Positions 35,245 to 43,910 of a stretch of 64,000 nt of DNA are shown one piece after another. The position numbers and the translations under genes were made by a program. The number at the start of each line of letters is the position of its first letter. Within the stretch, counting starts at the first letter, position 1. This DNA is from an uncultured Solirubrobacteraceae bacterium (GTDB lineage Bacteria; Actinomycetota; Thermoleophilia; Solirubrobacterales; Solirubrobacteraceae): the NCBI GenBank assembly GCA_902806205.1, contig CADCVR010000058.1, positions 62,001-126,000 of the forward strand, written 5' to 3'. The notes under the pieces were generated by a model. The model was not told the DNA's origin, made no database searches, and saw nothing but the letters and a program-made list of their open reading frames with translations.

Positions 35245-36978
35245 CTACTTCCCGCCGAACCGCTCGCGTCGCACCGTGGTCTTCTTGCCCTTGATCGTGC
35301 TGCCGCGCAGTGCGGCGATGACCTCGTCGGCGGCGTCGGCGGGAAGCTCGACGAGCGAGAAGCGGTCGGCGATCTGGATCGCGCCGATGTCCTTGCCGCC
35401 GAGGCGTGACTCGCCGGTGATGGCGCCGACCAGGTCCTGCGGGCGGATGCCGGTCGCCCGCCCCGCGCCGATGAACACCCGGGTCACGGCTCCCTGCGGA
35501 CCGCGTCGTGGGCCGCCTCTGGCCGGCTTGCCGTACGGCCCGGACTTGTCCTTGGTCTTCCAGTCGGGACGAACGGCGGCCTCCGGGATGTCCTGTTCCT
35601 CGTCGTCGGCGCCGCCGCGTGACTCGTGGGCGAGCTTGACCGCGGCCAGAGCGACCTCCATCAGGTCGAACTCGTCGGTGAGCGTCTCCACCACCACCCG
35701 GAAGCGCCCGAGCTCGTCTTCGAGCAGGCTCTCGTGGAGCGCCGCCCGCGTGGCCTCCAGGCGCCGGGCGTGAAGGTCGGCGACGGACGGGACCTTCTCC
35801 ATCGTGATCTTCTGCTTCGTGACGCGCTCGATCGTCTTGAGCTGGCGGTGCTCGCGGGGCTCGGCCAGCGTGATCGCGATCCCCTCGCGGCCCGCGCGGC
35901 CGACCCGGCCGATGCGGTGGACGTAGGAGTCGGGCGCGGCCGGGACGTCGTAGTTGATCACGTGCGTGAGCTGGTCGATGTCCAGCCCCCGGGCGGCGAC
36001 GTCCGTGGCGACCAGGAGGTCGGAGGTGCCGCCCCGCACGCGGGCCATCACGCGGTCGCGCTGCTCCTGGGTGAGCCCGCCGTGGAGCGCTTCGGCGCGA
36101 TAGCCGCGGCCGTTGAGCGTCTCGGAGAGCGAATCGACCTCCGCCCGGGTGCGGCAGAACACGAGCGCAGCCGCCGGCGCCTCGACGTCGAGGACACGGC
36201 CGAGCGCGGCGGGCTTGTGCGCACGCTGCACGACGTAGGCGGTCTGGCGCACCCGGGGCGCGTCGCCTGCGGCGACGGTCTCGCGCTCGATCTCGATGCG
36301 CACGGGATCGGCGAGATAGCGCCGGGTCAGCTTGTTCAGCCGTGGTGGCATCGTCGCGGAGAAGAGGACCGTCTGGACGCCATCCGGGGTGCCCTCGAGG
36401 ATCGACTCGATGTCGTCCGCGAAGCCCATGTCGAGCATCTCGTCGGCCTCGTCGAGGACCGTGAGCAGCAGACCGTCCAGCTTCAGGGTCCCGCGGGCGA
36501 TGTGGTCGAGCGCACGGCCCGGGGTGGCGACCACGATGTCGACGCCGCGCTTGAGCGCACCGAGCTGACGGCCGACGGGCTGCCCGCCGTAGATCGGCAG
36601 GACGCGGGCGCCGAGGTCCCGCCCGTAGCGGTGCACGGCCTCGGAGACCTGCATGGCAAGCTCGCGCGTGGGGACCAGGACGAGGGCCATCGGATCGCCG
36701 CCGCGGCCGGCGTGGGTGAGGCGCTCGAGGATCGGCAGGGCGAACGCTGCGGTCTTGCCCGTGCCCGTCGCGGCCTGCCCGAGCAGGTCGCGGCCGGCGA
36801 GCACGGGGCCGATCGCCTCGCGCTGGATGGGCGTCGGCTCCTCATAGCCCAGGCCGGCGAGGGCTCGCACGAGCTCGGGGCGGAGGCCGAGCGCGGCGAA
36901 GGACGAGATCGCCGCGTCTCCGCGCGACGCGTCGTCCGAGGGTTCGGGGGTGGGCGCGGCCTCACCGGCAGACGACAT
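35245..36978 (-). CDS. DEAD-box RNA helicase (DeaD/CsdA-like)
   Basis: A 577-residue RNA helicase. Motifs: Q-motif (PTPIQREAI), AATGTGKT, PTRELA, VLDEADEML, SAT, ARGLDID and HRIGRVGRAGR. The C-terminal part (about 480-577, VFIGAGRATGIRPQDLVGAI, FSLVELPADAADEVIAAL) is a DbpA/CsdA RNA-binding domain. It helps unwind structured RNA in ribosome assembly and RNA decay, especially in the cold. The ATG at 36978 is 5 nt from GGAG; GTG at 36981 is an alternative. Confidence 0.95.
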   Translation of the reverse strand: MSSAGEAAPTPEPSDDASRGDAAISSFAALGLRPELVRALAGLGYEEPTPIQREAIGPVLAGRDLLGQAATGTGKTAAFALPILERLTHAGRGGDPMALVLVPTRELAMQVSEAVHRYGRDLGARVLPIYGGQPVGRQLGALKRGVDIVVATPGRALDHIARGTLKLDGLLLTVLDEADEMLDMGFADDIESILEGTPDGVQTVLFSATMPPRLNKLTRRYLADPVRIEIERETVAAGDAPRVRQTAYVVQRAHKPAALGRVLDVEAPAAALVFCRTRAEVDSLSETLNGRGYRAEALHGGLTQEQRDRVMARVRGGTSDLLVATDVAARGLDIDQLTHVINYDVPAAPDSYVHRIGRVGRAGREGIAITLAEPREHRQLKTIERVTKQKITMEKVPSVADLHARRLEATRAALHESLLEDELGRFRVVVETLTDEFDLMEVALAAVKLAHESRGGADDEEQDIPEAAVRPDWKTKDKSGPYGKPARGGPRRGPQGAVTRVFIGAGRATGIRPQDLVGAITGESRLGGKDIGAIQIADRFSLVELPADAADEVIAALRGSTIKGKKTTVRRERFGGK

Positions 36979-37050
36979 CACCGCTCCAGGCTGACATCAA
37001 CGCCGTCGAGGGGCGGCCCGGTGCGGCGGGCATGCGATGCTTCTCGTGCG

Positions 37051-37230
37051 ATGGCCTCCACGCCGACCGGGCTCTGCGGCTCGTGCCGCCACCAGCGCAT
37101 CGTGCGCTCCGGGCGCGGTTCGACCTTCTCGATGTGCGAGCGCGGACTCGCGGATCCGCCCTGGCCGAAGTACCCACGGCTGCCGGTGGTCAGCTGCTCG
37201 GGCCACGAGCCGCGGGCGCGGCCCGGCTGA
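37051..37230 (+). CDS. Small zinc-ribbon-like protein
   Basis: A 59-residue protein with four conserved Cys: CGSCRHQRIVRSGRGSTFSMCERG and SCSGHE, plus the segment PPWPKYPRLPVVSC. Similar short proteins with this WPKYPRLPV segment occur in many bacteria as uncharacterised zinc-binding proteins. It starts at ATG 37051 and is convergent with the glycosyltransferase gene. Confidence 0.7.
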   Translation: MASTPTGLCGSCRHQRIVRSGRGSTFSMCERGLADPPWPKYPRLPVVSCSGHEPRARPG

Positions 37231-37326
37231 CAGGGCGTCGAGGGGCTGAGGTCGGGTGGCCGTGATGCCGCCACAGGGCCTCGCGCCCGGCCGTTCAGCG
37301 CCCCGGGGAGGCCCGAGGACGAGGTG

Positions 37327-37342
37327 CGGCGCCGTGGCGCCG
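37327..37342. terminator. Hairpin between convergent genes
   Basis: CGGCGCC (37327-37333) pairs with GGCGCCG (37336-37342). It lies in the 141-bp gap between the stops of two convergent genes (37230 and 37372), where a bidirectional terminator is expected. No T-run. Confidence 0.45.
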
Positions 37343-37371
37343 GCGGGAGCCCGGCGCGCCTGAACGAGCAG

Positions 37372-38676
37372 TCACCAGATCGTCTGGAAGAGCAGGACGA
37401 AGACCACGGCCTGGGCGGCGAGCAGCGGCGCGACGAGCCGTACGTGCCCGGGCGGGATCACCGCGGCGGCCGCCACGCAGGCCAGCGGGACGAACGGCAG
37501 CCAGATGCGCTCGGTCTCGGCTTTGGTGAAACCCGCGACCGAAGCGACGCCGATCACCACCGCGAGCCCCACCCCGGCGGGCACCCGGCGCCGGGCGGCG
37601 ATCAGCGCGCCTGCCGCCGTCGGCAGCCCGAGCGCGACGGCGAAGGCGACGGGGGAGCCGAACAGCCAGAACTTGTAGGGCCGCCGGGAGGCCACCGAGT
37701 TGCGGTAGTAGGCCTCCGTCGCACGCAGCGCGCCGATCGGGTCGTAGCCCGCGAGGAGGGCGAGGCCGCCGTTCAGGGCGAGGACCGCCGCGCCGCAACC
37801 CGCCGCGAGCACGAGGGCGCGCCGCGGCCCGTCGCGGACGAGGACCAGCACCGCAGCCCAGGCGCCGAGGGCCAGCAGCGCCCAGGAGAAGAACGACGCG
37901 ACCGCGAGTCCCACCCAACCCGCCACCCGCAGCACCGGGCGCCGCGACACCAGGAGGATCGCCGCCGCCGCGCCGACCGCCATGAAGATCGCGTCGGCCG
38001 AGGTGATGCCGAACAGCAGCAGCATCGGGCTCAGCGCGGCGAGGACTCCGGCGATGCGAGCCTGCCCGACCGGCATCGCGAGCGACCGCGCGAGCGCGTA
38101 GGTCAGGGCGGGGGTCAAGACCGCCGCGGCGATGCACAGCGCCGCCAGCTCACCCGCGGTCGTGATCCCGAGCGCGTCGATGACGAGCATCAGCGCAGGG
38201 GGGTGGCCCGCGACGTTCACCGCCAGGCTCGGCACGAGCTCCGCGAAGCGGTCGACGAAGTATCCCGGCCCGTAGCTCAGGGCGGGCAGCCCGGCGAGGT
38301 ACTCGTTCTTGGCCTCGAACGAGCCGTCCTCCGTGAGCAGGAAGATCTCACGCCAACCCAGGGGCCCGTTCCGCGCCGCGCCGAGCGCCAGGCCCGGGGC
38401 GAGCGTCAGCCCCGTCAGGGCGGTGAGCCACGCGGCGGGCGACAACCCGAGCCCCGGCCGCGCCAGCCGCGGCGCCGCCCAGGAGGCCAGGGCCGCGGAC
38501 CCGACCGCCAGAAGCGCCCAGAGCAGCTCGGCGTCGGGCTCGTAGGCCATGACGAACGGCGGCGTCTCGGTCCCGAGGCCTCCCAGGGTCTGGCGGATGA
38601 CCGTGCCGGTGACGACGGTCGCGACGACCACGACGCCCGCGACGGGCAGGAGCAGGCGCGCGGCGGCCGGGGGCAC
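37372..38676 (-). CDS. Polytopic membrane glycosyltransferase-like protein
   Basis: A 434-residue protein with about eleven TM helices. An early loop carries acidic residues (TEDGSFEAKNEYLAGLPALSYGPGYFVDRFAE) as in GT-C fold glycosyltransferases (PMT/ArnT/GT87 group), which use polyprenyl-phosphate sugars. The acceptor is unknown. GTG 38676 is used because the reading frame above it lacks membrane protein character. Its start is only 17 nt from the start of the divergent lipoprotein gene. Confidence 0.75.
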   Translation of the reverse strand: MPPAAARLLLPVAGVVVVATVVTGTVIRQTLGGLGTETPPFVMAYEPDAELLWALLAVGSAALASWAAPRLARPGLGLSPAAWLTALTGLTLAPGLALGAARNGPLGWREIFLLTEDGSFEAKNEYLAGLPALSYGPGYFVDRFAELVPSLAVNVAGHPPALMLVIDALGITTAGELAALCIAAAVLTPALTYALARSLAMPVGQARIAGVLAALSPMLLLFGITSADAIFMAVGAAAAILLVSRRPVLRVAGWVGLAVASFFSWALLALGAWAAVLVLVRDGPRRALVLAAGCGAAVLALNGGLALLAGYDPIGALRATEAYYRNSVASRRPYKFWLFGSPVAFAVALGLPTAAGALIAARRRVPAGVGLAVVIGVASVAGFTKAETERIWLPFVPLACVAAAAVIPPGHVRLVAPLLAAQAVVFVLLFQTIW

Positions 38677-38693
38677 GCTGCCATCCTGACGGC

Positions 38694-39410
38694 ATGCCCG
38701 ACCGCGCGTCCCGCTCGCTCCGCCGCTGCGGCGCCGCCGCGCTCCTGGCTCTTGCCGGCGCCTCGGGCTGCGGATCGGCCACCCTCGCAGAGCTCCCCCC
38801 GCCCGCCGGGCCGCGCGACGCCCCACCGCTGACGACCGCTCCCGCCGGGCGCGTCGTGCCGCTGGGGCCGGCGTCCGTCCCCGATCTCGGCGCCGCGGCT
38901 CGCAGCAGCCTGGGTTCCGCGTCCGTTCGCGCTCCCGCGCGTCGCATCCGCATCGACGACGGGGCGAAGTTCGCCGTCGTGCGCCCGCGCGAACGGGTCG
39001 TCGAGCTCTTCGACGCGGGCACCAACCGCCGCCTTGCCCGCGCCGACGCGGGCGTCGGGCCGACCTACGGCGTCGCGAACGGTCCCTGGCTGTGGGTGAC
39101 CGACACCCAGGGCGACGCGCTGCTCATCTTCCGCACGCGCCCGAAGCTCGAGCTCGTGCGCCGCCTCTTCCTTCCGGGCGGGCCCTACGCGATCGCGCTG
39201 GACCCGGAGAAGGGGCGCCTCTGGGTGACGTTCACGGGCACCAACGAGCTCGCCGAGCTGCCTGGCCACGGCCGCCCGCGAGAGCTGCGGCGTTTCCCGA
39301 CGGTGCGCCAGCCCAACGCGGTGGCCGTCGACCCCGAGACCCATCGCGTGCGCGTCGTCGGCGAGGACCGCCTGCAGCTCCTCGACCCGCCGCCGCTCCC
39401 CGAGGCCTGA
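38694..39410 (+). CDS. Beta-propeller lipoprotein 2
   Basis: A 238-residue lipoprotein with a basic n-region, hydrophobic core and lipobox ASGC (Cys26), then propeller-like repeats (YAIALDPEKGRLWVTFTG, NAVAVDPETHRVRVVG). It resembles the C-terminal half of the protein at 106-1131 and is shorter. It is divergent from the membrane glycosyltransferase with almost no gap, and the two may act together at the cell surface. Confidence 0.75.
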   Translation: MPDRASRSLRRCGAAALLALAGASGCGSATLAELPPPAGPRDAPPLTTAPAGRVVPLGPASVPDLGAAARSSLGSASVRAPARRIRIDDGAKFAVVRPRERVVELFDAGTNRRLARADAGVGPTYGVANGPWLWVTDTQGDALLIFRTRPKLELVRRLFLPGGPYAIALDPEKGRLWVTFTGTNELAELPGHGRPRELRRFPTVRQPNAVAVDPETHRVRVVGEDRLQLLDPPPLPEA

Positions 39411-39414
39411 TGGG

Positions 39415-39612
39415 TCAGTCCTGGTCGCGGCGCCCGCGGTTCCAGGCGATGGCGAGCCCGAGCGCGAGGCCGAGGACGCCGACGGCGAGGACCTCGGTGA
39501 CGATGGAGCCGCTCTCACCGGCAGCGGCCAGGAGCGACACGGCCAGGCCCAGGATCACCGCGACGACGAGGACGACGGGGTTGCGACGGTAGAAGTCGAG
39601 AATCCCTCGCAT
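39415..39612 (-). CDS. Small two-helix membrane protein
   Basis: A 65-residue protein: short basic N-terminus (FYRRNP), TM helix 11-30, TM helix 39-58 and a basic tail (NRGRRDQD). No family is recognised. Its ATG lies 6 nt from a -10 TAGGCT within the palindrome AGCCTAGGCT, which also serves the divergent gene at 39637. Confidence 0.6.
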   Translation of the reverse strand: MRGILDFYRRNPVVLVVAVILGLAVSLLAAAGESGSIVTEVLAVGVLGLALGLAIAWNRGRRDQD

Positions 39613-39618
39613 GGGTAC

Positions 39619-39628
39619 AGCCTAGGCT
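39619..39628. promoter_or_regulatory. Palindromic bidirectional -10 element
   Basis: AGCCTAGGCT is a perfect 10-bp palindrome that contains TAGGCT on both strands (39623-39628 plus; 39619-39624 minus). The plus copy is 8 nt from the GTG at 39637 and the minus copy 6 nt from the ATG at 39612. It looks like one symmetric site giving divergent leaderless transcripts. Confidence 0.5.
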
Positions 39629-39636
39629 TCCGGATC

Positions 39637-40581
39637 GTGCCCGAGCTGCTCGTCGTCGCCACTTCCGCCGCCCTGGACGCCCGTGACCTCGTCCGCGCCC
39701 TGGAGCGCGCGGTGGGCGACAGGACGCGCGTGCGGGCCGCTCCGGGACTGCTGGCGGAGGGTGAGCCGGGTGAGGGGCTCGTGGTCGACGGGGCGCGGGC
39801 GCGGGGCGCGACGGTCCTCGTGCTCGCCCCGGGCGGGCCGGACCTCGCCAACCACGCGCTTCTGACCGTCGCCGCGGCGCGCGAGGCCCGACTGCCGGTG
39901 GCCGCGGTGGTCGTCGCGGGCCCGGGCGGCGCCGCCCAGCGCGAGACGCTGCGCGCCCACGCGATGACCCAAGTCGTCGAGCTGCCCGACCCGCAGGCGC
40001 CGATGGGCAGGGTCGCCGACTGGCCGCTGGAGGAGTGGCTCGCCGCGGAGCCCGCGATCGCATCCTCGGTCGGGGTCGCGCTGACTCCCTACGGCGGCTG
40101 GGTGCCCCGCCCGACGCCCGACCCGCGCACGGCGGGCCGCGAGGCCATCGGCGAGGCGCTCGAGGAGATCGTCCGGGCCGAGGGTCCGGTGCTCGCCGCG
40201 CGCGCCTTCGGGCTGCTCAACAAGGCCGCGGGCGGCAAGAAGCTCACTTCGATGGTCCGCACCCCGATCAGCGCCGGCGCGTATCGCCTGCGCCAGCAGG
40301 GCGCGATCGAGGTCGTGCCGGCGGACGCGACGCCGGGCCAGGGCGACGAGGTGCTGCGGATCTCCGGCAGCCCCGCGGTGCGGGTGCGCGAGCTGGGCCC
40401 GCGGACGCTCGACGAGGTGCCGCTCGAGGAGATCGCCGAGCTCATGCGCCGGCTCCGCGCCGCGGGAGCCGGCGAGCTGCGGCGGGCGACCCTCGACGCG
40501 TACGGCCTGCGGCGGATGACGACGCGCGCCGACGAGCTGCTGGGGCTGGCCGAGGAGCTCGCTGCCGAGGACCTGGACTAA
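39637..40581 (+). CDS. Hypothetical protein, BioD-like N-domain
   Basis: A 314-residue protein. The first 120 residues alternate strands and helices (LLVVATSAALDARDLVRAL, ATVLVLAPGGPDLANHALL) somewhat like dethiobiotin synthetase folds, but no P-loop is present. The C-terminal half is helical and basic (AFGLLNKAAGGKKLTSMVRTPISAGAYRLR), reminiscent of DUF3320-type domains of nucleic acid enzymes. Both comparisons are weak. Its stop overlaps that of the convergent gene by 4 nt. Confidence 0.6.
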   Translation: MPELLVVATSAALDARDLVRALERAVGDRTRVRAAPGLLAEGEPGEGLVVDGARARGATVLVLAPGGPDLANHALLTVAAAREARLPVAAVVVAGPGGAAQRETLRAHAMTQVVELPDPQAPMGRVADWPLEEWLAAEPAIASSVGVALTPYGGWVPRPTPDPRTAGREAIGEALEEIVRAEGPVLAARAFGLLNKAAGGKKLTSMVRTPISAGAYRLRQQGAIEVVPADATPGQGDEVLRISGSPAVRVRELGPRTLDEVPLEEIAELMRRLRAAGAGELRRATLDAYGLRRMTTRADELLGLAEELAAEDLD

Positions 40582-40823
40582 CCCCTGGTGGCGCGCAGAC
40601 TGCCGCCGCGGCGGCTGCCCCGGGCCGGCTGCCCCGAGCGCAGTGTGAGCAGCGACGCGGCGCCCGCGAGGATGAGGATGCCGCCGGCGATCCACAGCAC
40701 CAGCTGCAGGACGACGACCACGGCCGCGCCACCGAGCAGGTCGTCGGAGAACGAGCCGGCGAGTGCGACGACGAGTCCGAGAACGCCGGCGGCGGCGCCG
40801 GCGGGAAGCTGCTTGCGGTTCAT
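40578..40823 (-). CDS. Small two-helix membrane protein
   Basis: An 81-residue protein with two TM helices (AGVLGLVVALAGSF and AAVVVVLQLVLWIAGGILILAGAASLL) and a basic tail. No family is recognised. It is convergent with the preceding gene, with overlapping stop codons. Confidence 0.55.
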   Translation of the reverse strand: MNRKQLPAGAAAGVLGLVVALAGSFSDDLLGGAAVVVVLQLVLWIAGGILILAGAASLLTLRSGQPARGSRRGGSLRATRG

Positions 40824-40885
40824 GCTTCGAGGGTGCCCGAGCGCTGCGCGGCGCGAACCCTCCTGACCGCTTGAATGGACGAACG

Positions 40886-41188
40886 ATGTTGGTCGGCGTC
40901 GCCCACACCGAGCACCCCGAGGCGCGGGAGATCGTCCCGTCCACCCACTGCCTCCTGCGCTTCCGCGAGCGGACGCCGGTTCGCGCCCCGGGCGGGACCG
41001 CGCCGGCGGGGCTCCTCCTCGAAGTCCTGCGCGACGCCGACGTCACGCGCTGGCCACCGGGCTGGGCGATCTCCGATCGCTCCGCCGAGCTCTGGGCGGT
41101 CGCGGACGACCTCGCGTTCCCCCTGGCGCGCACCCCGGCCCCGGGCCGGTGGCTCGCGGTGACCTGCCTGAGCAGGAACTCAAGATGA
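40886..41188 (+). CDS. Hypothetical protein upstream of pdxH
   Basis: A 100-residue protein with Pro-rich loops and two mixed alpha/beta segments (LLRFRERTPVRAPGG, GLLLEVLRDADVTRWPPGW). No family is recognised. Its stop overlaps the pdxH start (ATGA, 41185-41188), so it is translated together with pdxH. Confidence 0.55.
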   Translation: MLVGVAHTEHPEAREIVPSTHCLLRFRERTPVRAPGGTAPAGLLLEVLRDADVTRWPPGWAISDRSAELWAVADDLAFPLARTPAPGRWLAVTCLSRNSR

Positions 41189-41829
41189 CCGGGCGCCTCG
41201 CCGGCATGCGCCGCTCATACGACCTCGGCGGGCTCGACGAGACCGCGCTGGCCGCCACCTGGCTGGAGCAGTTCGAGCGCTGGCTGGCCGACGCGGTCGC
41301 CGCGGGGATCCCCGAGCCGAACGCGATGGTGCTCGCCACCGCGGACGCCGGGGGCGCCCCGAGCGCGCGCACCGTCCTGCTCAAGGGCGTGGGGGCGACG
41401 GGCTTCGTCTTCTTCACGAACCTCGGCTCGCGCAAGGGCGCGCAGGCCACGGCCAACCCACGGGCGGCGCTGACCTTCCCATGGCTCGAGCAGCAACGCC
41501 AGGTGTGCGTCACCGGCCGCGTCGAGCCCGTCGCCGGCGCGGAGGCCGACACCTACTTCGCCTCGCGTTCCCGGGGCGCGCAGCTCGGCGCACACGCCTC
41601 GCCGCAGTCCTCCGTGGTCGCCTCTCGCACAGAGCTCGAGCAGCGTTTCGAGGAGCTCGGCCGGCGCTGGCCGGAGGGCACCGCGGTGCCGAGGCCGCCG
41701 CAGTGGGGCGGGCTGCGGGTGGCGCCGGACGGCGTGGAGTTCTGGCAGGGCCGCCCGAACCGGCTGCACGACCGCCTGCGCTTCCGTGCGGTCGGCCCCG
41801 GGTGGGTCGTCGAGCGCCTCGCCCCGTGA
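41185..41829 (+). CDS. pdxH: Pyridoxamine 5'-phosphate oxidase
   Basis: A 214-residue FMN-dependent oxidase making pyridoxal phosphate from pyridoxamine or pyridoxine phosphate. Segments: PNAMVLATADAGGAPSARTVLLKG, FVFFTNLGSRKG, ALTFPWLEQQRQVCVTGRVE, ASRSRGAQLGAHASPQSSVV and the C-terminal EFWQGRPNRLHDRLRF. The ATG at 41185 has AGGAA 7 nt upstream; 12 codons earlier another ATG lies inside the previous gene. Confidence 0.96.
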   Translation: MTGRLAGMRRSYDLGGLDETALAATWLEQFERWLADAVAAGIPEPNAMVLATADAGGAPSARTVLLKGVGATGFVFFTNLGSRKGAQATANPRAALTFPWLEQQRQVCVTGRVEPVAGAEADTYFASRSRGAQLGAHASPQSSVVASRTELEQRFEELGRRWPEGTAVPRPPQWGGLRVAPDGVEFWQGRPNRLHDRLRFRAVGPGWVVERLAP

Positions 41830-42989
41830 TCGCCCTCGCGGGCTTCGCCGAGCTTCCCGGGGAGGTCGAGCGCCTGCTCGTCACGGGTGAGGCCGAGCGC
41901 GTCGGCGTCGTATTGATCGACGCGTTCGGCTGGGCGTTCGTGGAGCGCCACCTCGACCACCCGCTGCTGCGCCGCTGCGTCGCGGACGGCCTGCTCGGGC
42001 CGATGGCGGCACAGTTCCCCTCCACGACCACGGCCCACGTGACCACGATGCACTCCGGGCTGCCCGTGGGCGAGCACGGGCTCTACGAGTGGCGCGTGCT
42101 CGAGCCCTCCGCGGGCCGCACGATCATCCCCCTCACGAGCTCGTGGGCCGACGAGGGGCCGCCCGACGGTCTGCGGGCGGCGGGCGTCGGGCCCGAGCGC
42201 TACGTGCCGCGCCCGTCGTTCTACGAGCGCCTGGCGGACCGGGGCGTCGAGAGCGTCGCCATCGAACCCGCCGCGTTCTGCCCCTCGACCTACGACGAGA
42301 TCGCGCTGCGCGGCGCGCGGGTGCAGCCGCACGCGGGCGTCCGGGACGCCGCCGCCCGGCTCGCCGCCGCGCTCGTGGCGCCGGGTGACCGACCGCGCTA
42401 CGTCTTCGCCTACGCCGACGAGGTCGACGCCGCGGGCCACGCCTTCGGGCCCTCTGCGCCGGAGTTCGCCGCCGCCGGCCGGGCGACGCTCGACGGCCTC
42501 GAGCGCGCGCTCTTCGGGCCGGACGCGCCGACGTTCGCGCCGGGCACCCTGCTCCTGCTGACCGCAGACCACGGCCAGGTCGACGTCCACCCGGAGCGCA
42601 CCGACTTCGTCGACCTCCTCTGGCCGGACCTCGCGGGCCTGCTGCGCGCCGGCGCCGGCGGCCGTCCGCTGGCGGCGGCGGGCTCCGGGCGCGACCTCTT
42701 CCTGCACGTCGCGCCGGAGCACGTCGGCCGGGTCGTCGCAGAGCTGCAGGAGCGCCTCGGCCCCCGCGGGACCGTGCACGCGACCACGGAGATGCTCGCC
42801 GCCGGGTGGTTCGGCCCGCGGGTCGGCCCGCGGCTGCGCGAGCGGCTCGCGGAGGTGTGCGTTCTCCCCGCCGACGGCCGGATGACGTGGTGGTCGACCC
42901 TCGGGGCGGGAGTCACCTTCCGCGGCCACCACGGCGGGCGGACCGCGACGGAGGCGACGACGTTCCTGGCGGCGCTCCGGCTGGGCTGA
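41826..42989 (+). CDS. Alkaline phosphatase superfamily phosphodiesterase
   Basis: A 387-residue type I phosphodiesterase/nucleotide pyrophosphatase-like enzyme. Metal-site segments are LIDAFGW (Asp), FPSTTTAHVTTMHSG (nucleophile Thr), YADEVDAAGHAFGP (Asp, His) and TADHGQVDVHPE (Asp, His). The GTG overlaps the pdxH stop (GTGA). The physiological substrate is unknown. No signal peptide is seen, so it is cytoplasmic. Confidence 0.85.
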   Translation: MIALAGFAELPGEVERLLVTGEAERVGVVLIDAFGWAFVERHLDHPLLRRCVADGLLGPMAAQFPSTTTAHVTTMHSGLPVGEHGLYEWRVLEPSAGRTIIPLTSSWADEGPPDGLRAAGVGPERYVPRPSFYERLADRGVESVAIEPAAFCPSTYDEIALRGARVQPHAGVRDAAARLAAALVAPGDRPRYVFAYADEVDAAGHAFGPSAPEFAAAGRATLDGLERALFGPDAPTFAPGTLLLLTADHGQVDVHPERTDFVDLLWPDLAGLLRAGAGGRPLAAAGSGRDLFLHVAPEHVGRVVAELQERLGPRGTVHATTEMLAAGWFGPRVGPRLRERLAEVCVLPADGRMTWWSTLGAGVTFRGHHGGRTATEATTFLAALRLG

Positions 42990-43066
42990 ACGCCATGGCG
43001 GTCGCGGCGGGTGCCGGGCCGGGCACAACCCGTCGGCCCCGGCCAGTCGTGCGGACGTGGGCTGTC

Positions 43067-43795
43067 ATGCTGCCCCGGGTGCTCCCGGAAAGCATCGCCC
43101 GCATCGAGGCGCTGCCCGCCGACGCGACCGTCCTCGACGTCGGCGGCTGGGCGTGTCCGCTGGTGCGGGCCACCACGGTGCTCGACCAGATGCCCTACGA
43201 GACGCGCGGGCTCTACGGCTGCAACGGCGACCCGGCCGAGGAGCGCTTCACCGCCGACACGTGGGTCTGTCACGACATCTGCGCGCGCGAGCCGTTCCCC
43301 TTCGACGACGACGCGTTCGACATCGTCGTGTGCTCGCACACGCTGGAGGACGTCCGCGATCCCGTCTGGGTGGCGGGTGAGCTCAGCCGGATCGGCCGCG
43401 CCGGGTACGTGGAGGTGCCCTCGCGCCTGCAGGAGCAGTCCTGGGGGGTCAACGGCCCCTACGTCGGCTGGAGCCACCACCACTGGCTCATCGACGTCGA
43501 TCAGGCCGCCGAGCACATCGACTTCGTCTTCAAGCTGCACGCCCTGCACCATCCGGGGCCGACGGGGTGGGCGTTCTCCGCGCGGTTCGCTGAGGCGCTG
43601 AGCGAGCGTGAGCGGGTCAGCACGCTGTGGTGGGACGGTGCCTTCAGCGCGCGCGAGCGCTTCTTCGAGGACGTGAACGCGCTGGTCGAGTGGCTGGCCG
43701 AGCCCGTCCGCGCGCACGGTGCCCGCGACCCCGTTGCACCGCGTGGGGATCGGCGCGCGCGGCTCGCGCGCCGCCTCGGTCTGCGTGGGGTCTGA
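43067..43795 (+). CDS. SAM-dependent methyltransferase-like protein
   Basis: A 242-residue protein with a class I methyltransferase motif I (VLDVGGWACPLVRATTV) and a post-I segment (PFPFDDDAFDIVVCSHTLEDVRDP), as in methyltransferase type 11 proteins. The region YVEVPSRLQEQSWGVNG with HHHWLIDV is characteristic of wall-linked methyltransferases near glycan genes. Start ATG 43067 is used; an in-frame GTG at 43049 is possible. The stop codon lies within a 12-bp hairpin arm. Confidence 0.75.
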   Translation: MLPRVLPESIARIEALPADATVLDVGGWACPLVRATTVLDQMPYETRGLYGCNGDPAEERFTADTWVCHDICAREPFPFDDDAFDIVVCSHTLEDVRDPVWVAGELSRIGRAGYVEVPSRLQEQSWGVNGPYVGWSHHHWLIDVDQAAEHIDFVFKLHALHHPGPTGWAFSARFAEALSERERVSTLWWDGAFSARERFFEDVNALVEWLAEPVRAHGARDPVAPRGDRRARLARRLGLRGV

Positions 43796-43825
43796 TGGCA
43801 CTCCTCGGATCACCAGACCCCACGC
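43783..43825 (+). terminator. 12-bp hairpin containing a stop codon
   Basis: GCGTGGGGTCTG (43783-43794) pairs perfectly with CAGACCCCACGC (43814-43825) around 19 bases. The TGA stop of the methyltransferase (43793-43795) falls at the base of the left arm. No T-run. It probably terminates that transcript before the leaderless gene at 43911. Confidence 0.6.
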
Positions 43826-43910
43826 TGCGGCTCTGGCCCCTCGAGCGCGGCGTGTGGGCGGTCGCGAACCGGGACACCGTCCGCGGGGCGCAGCGAGATA
43901 GCGTGGAGCG

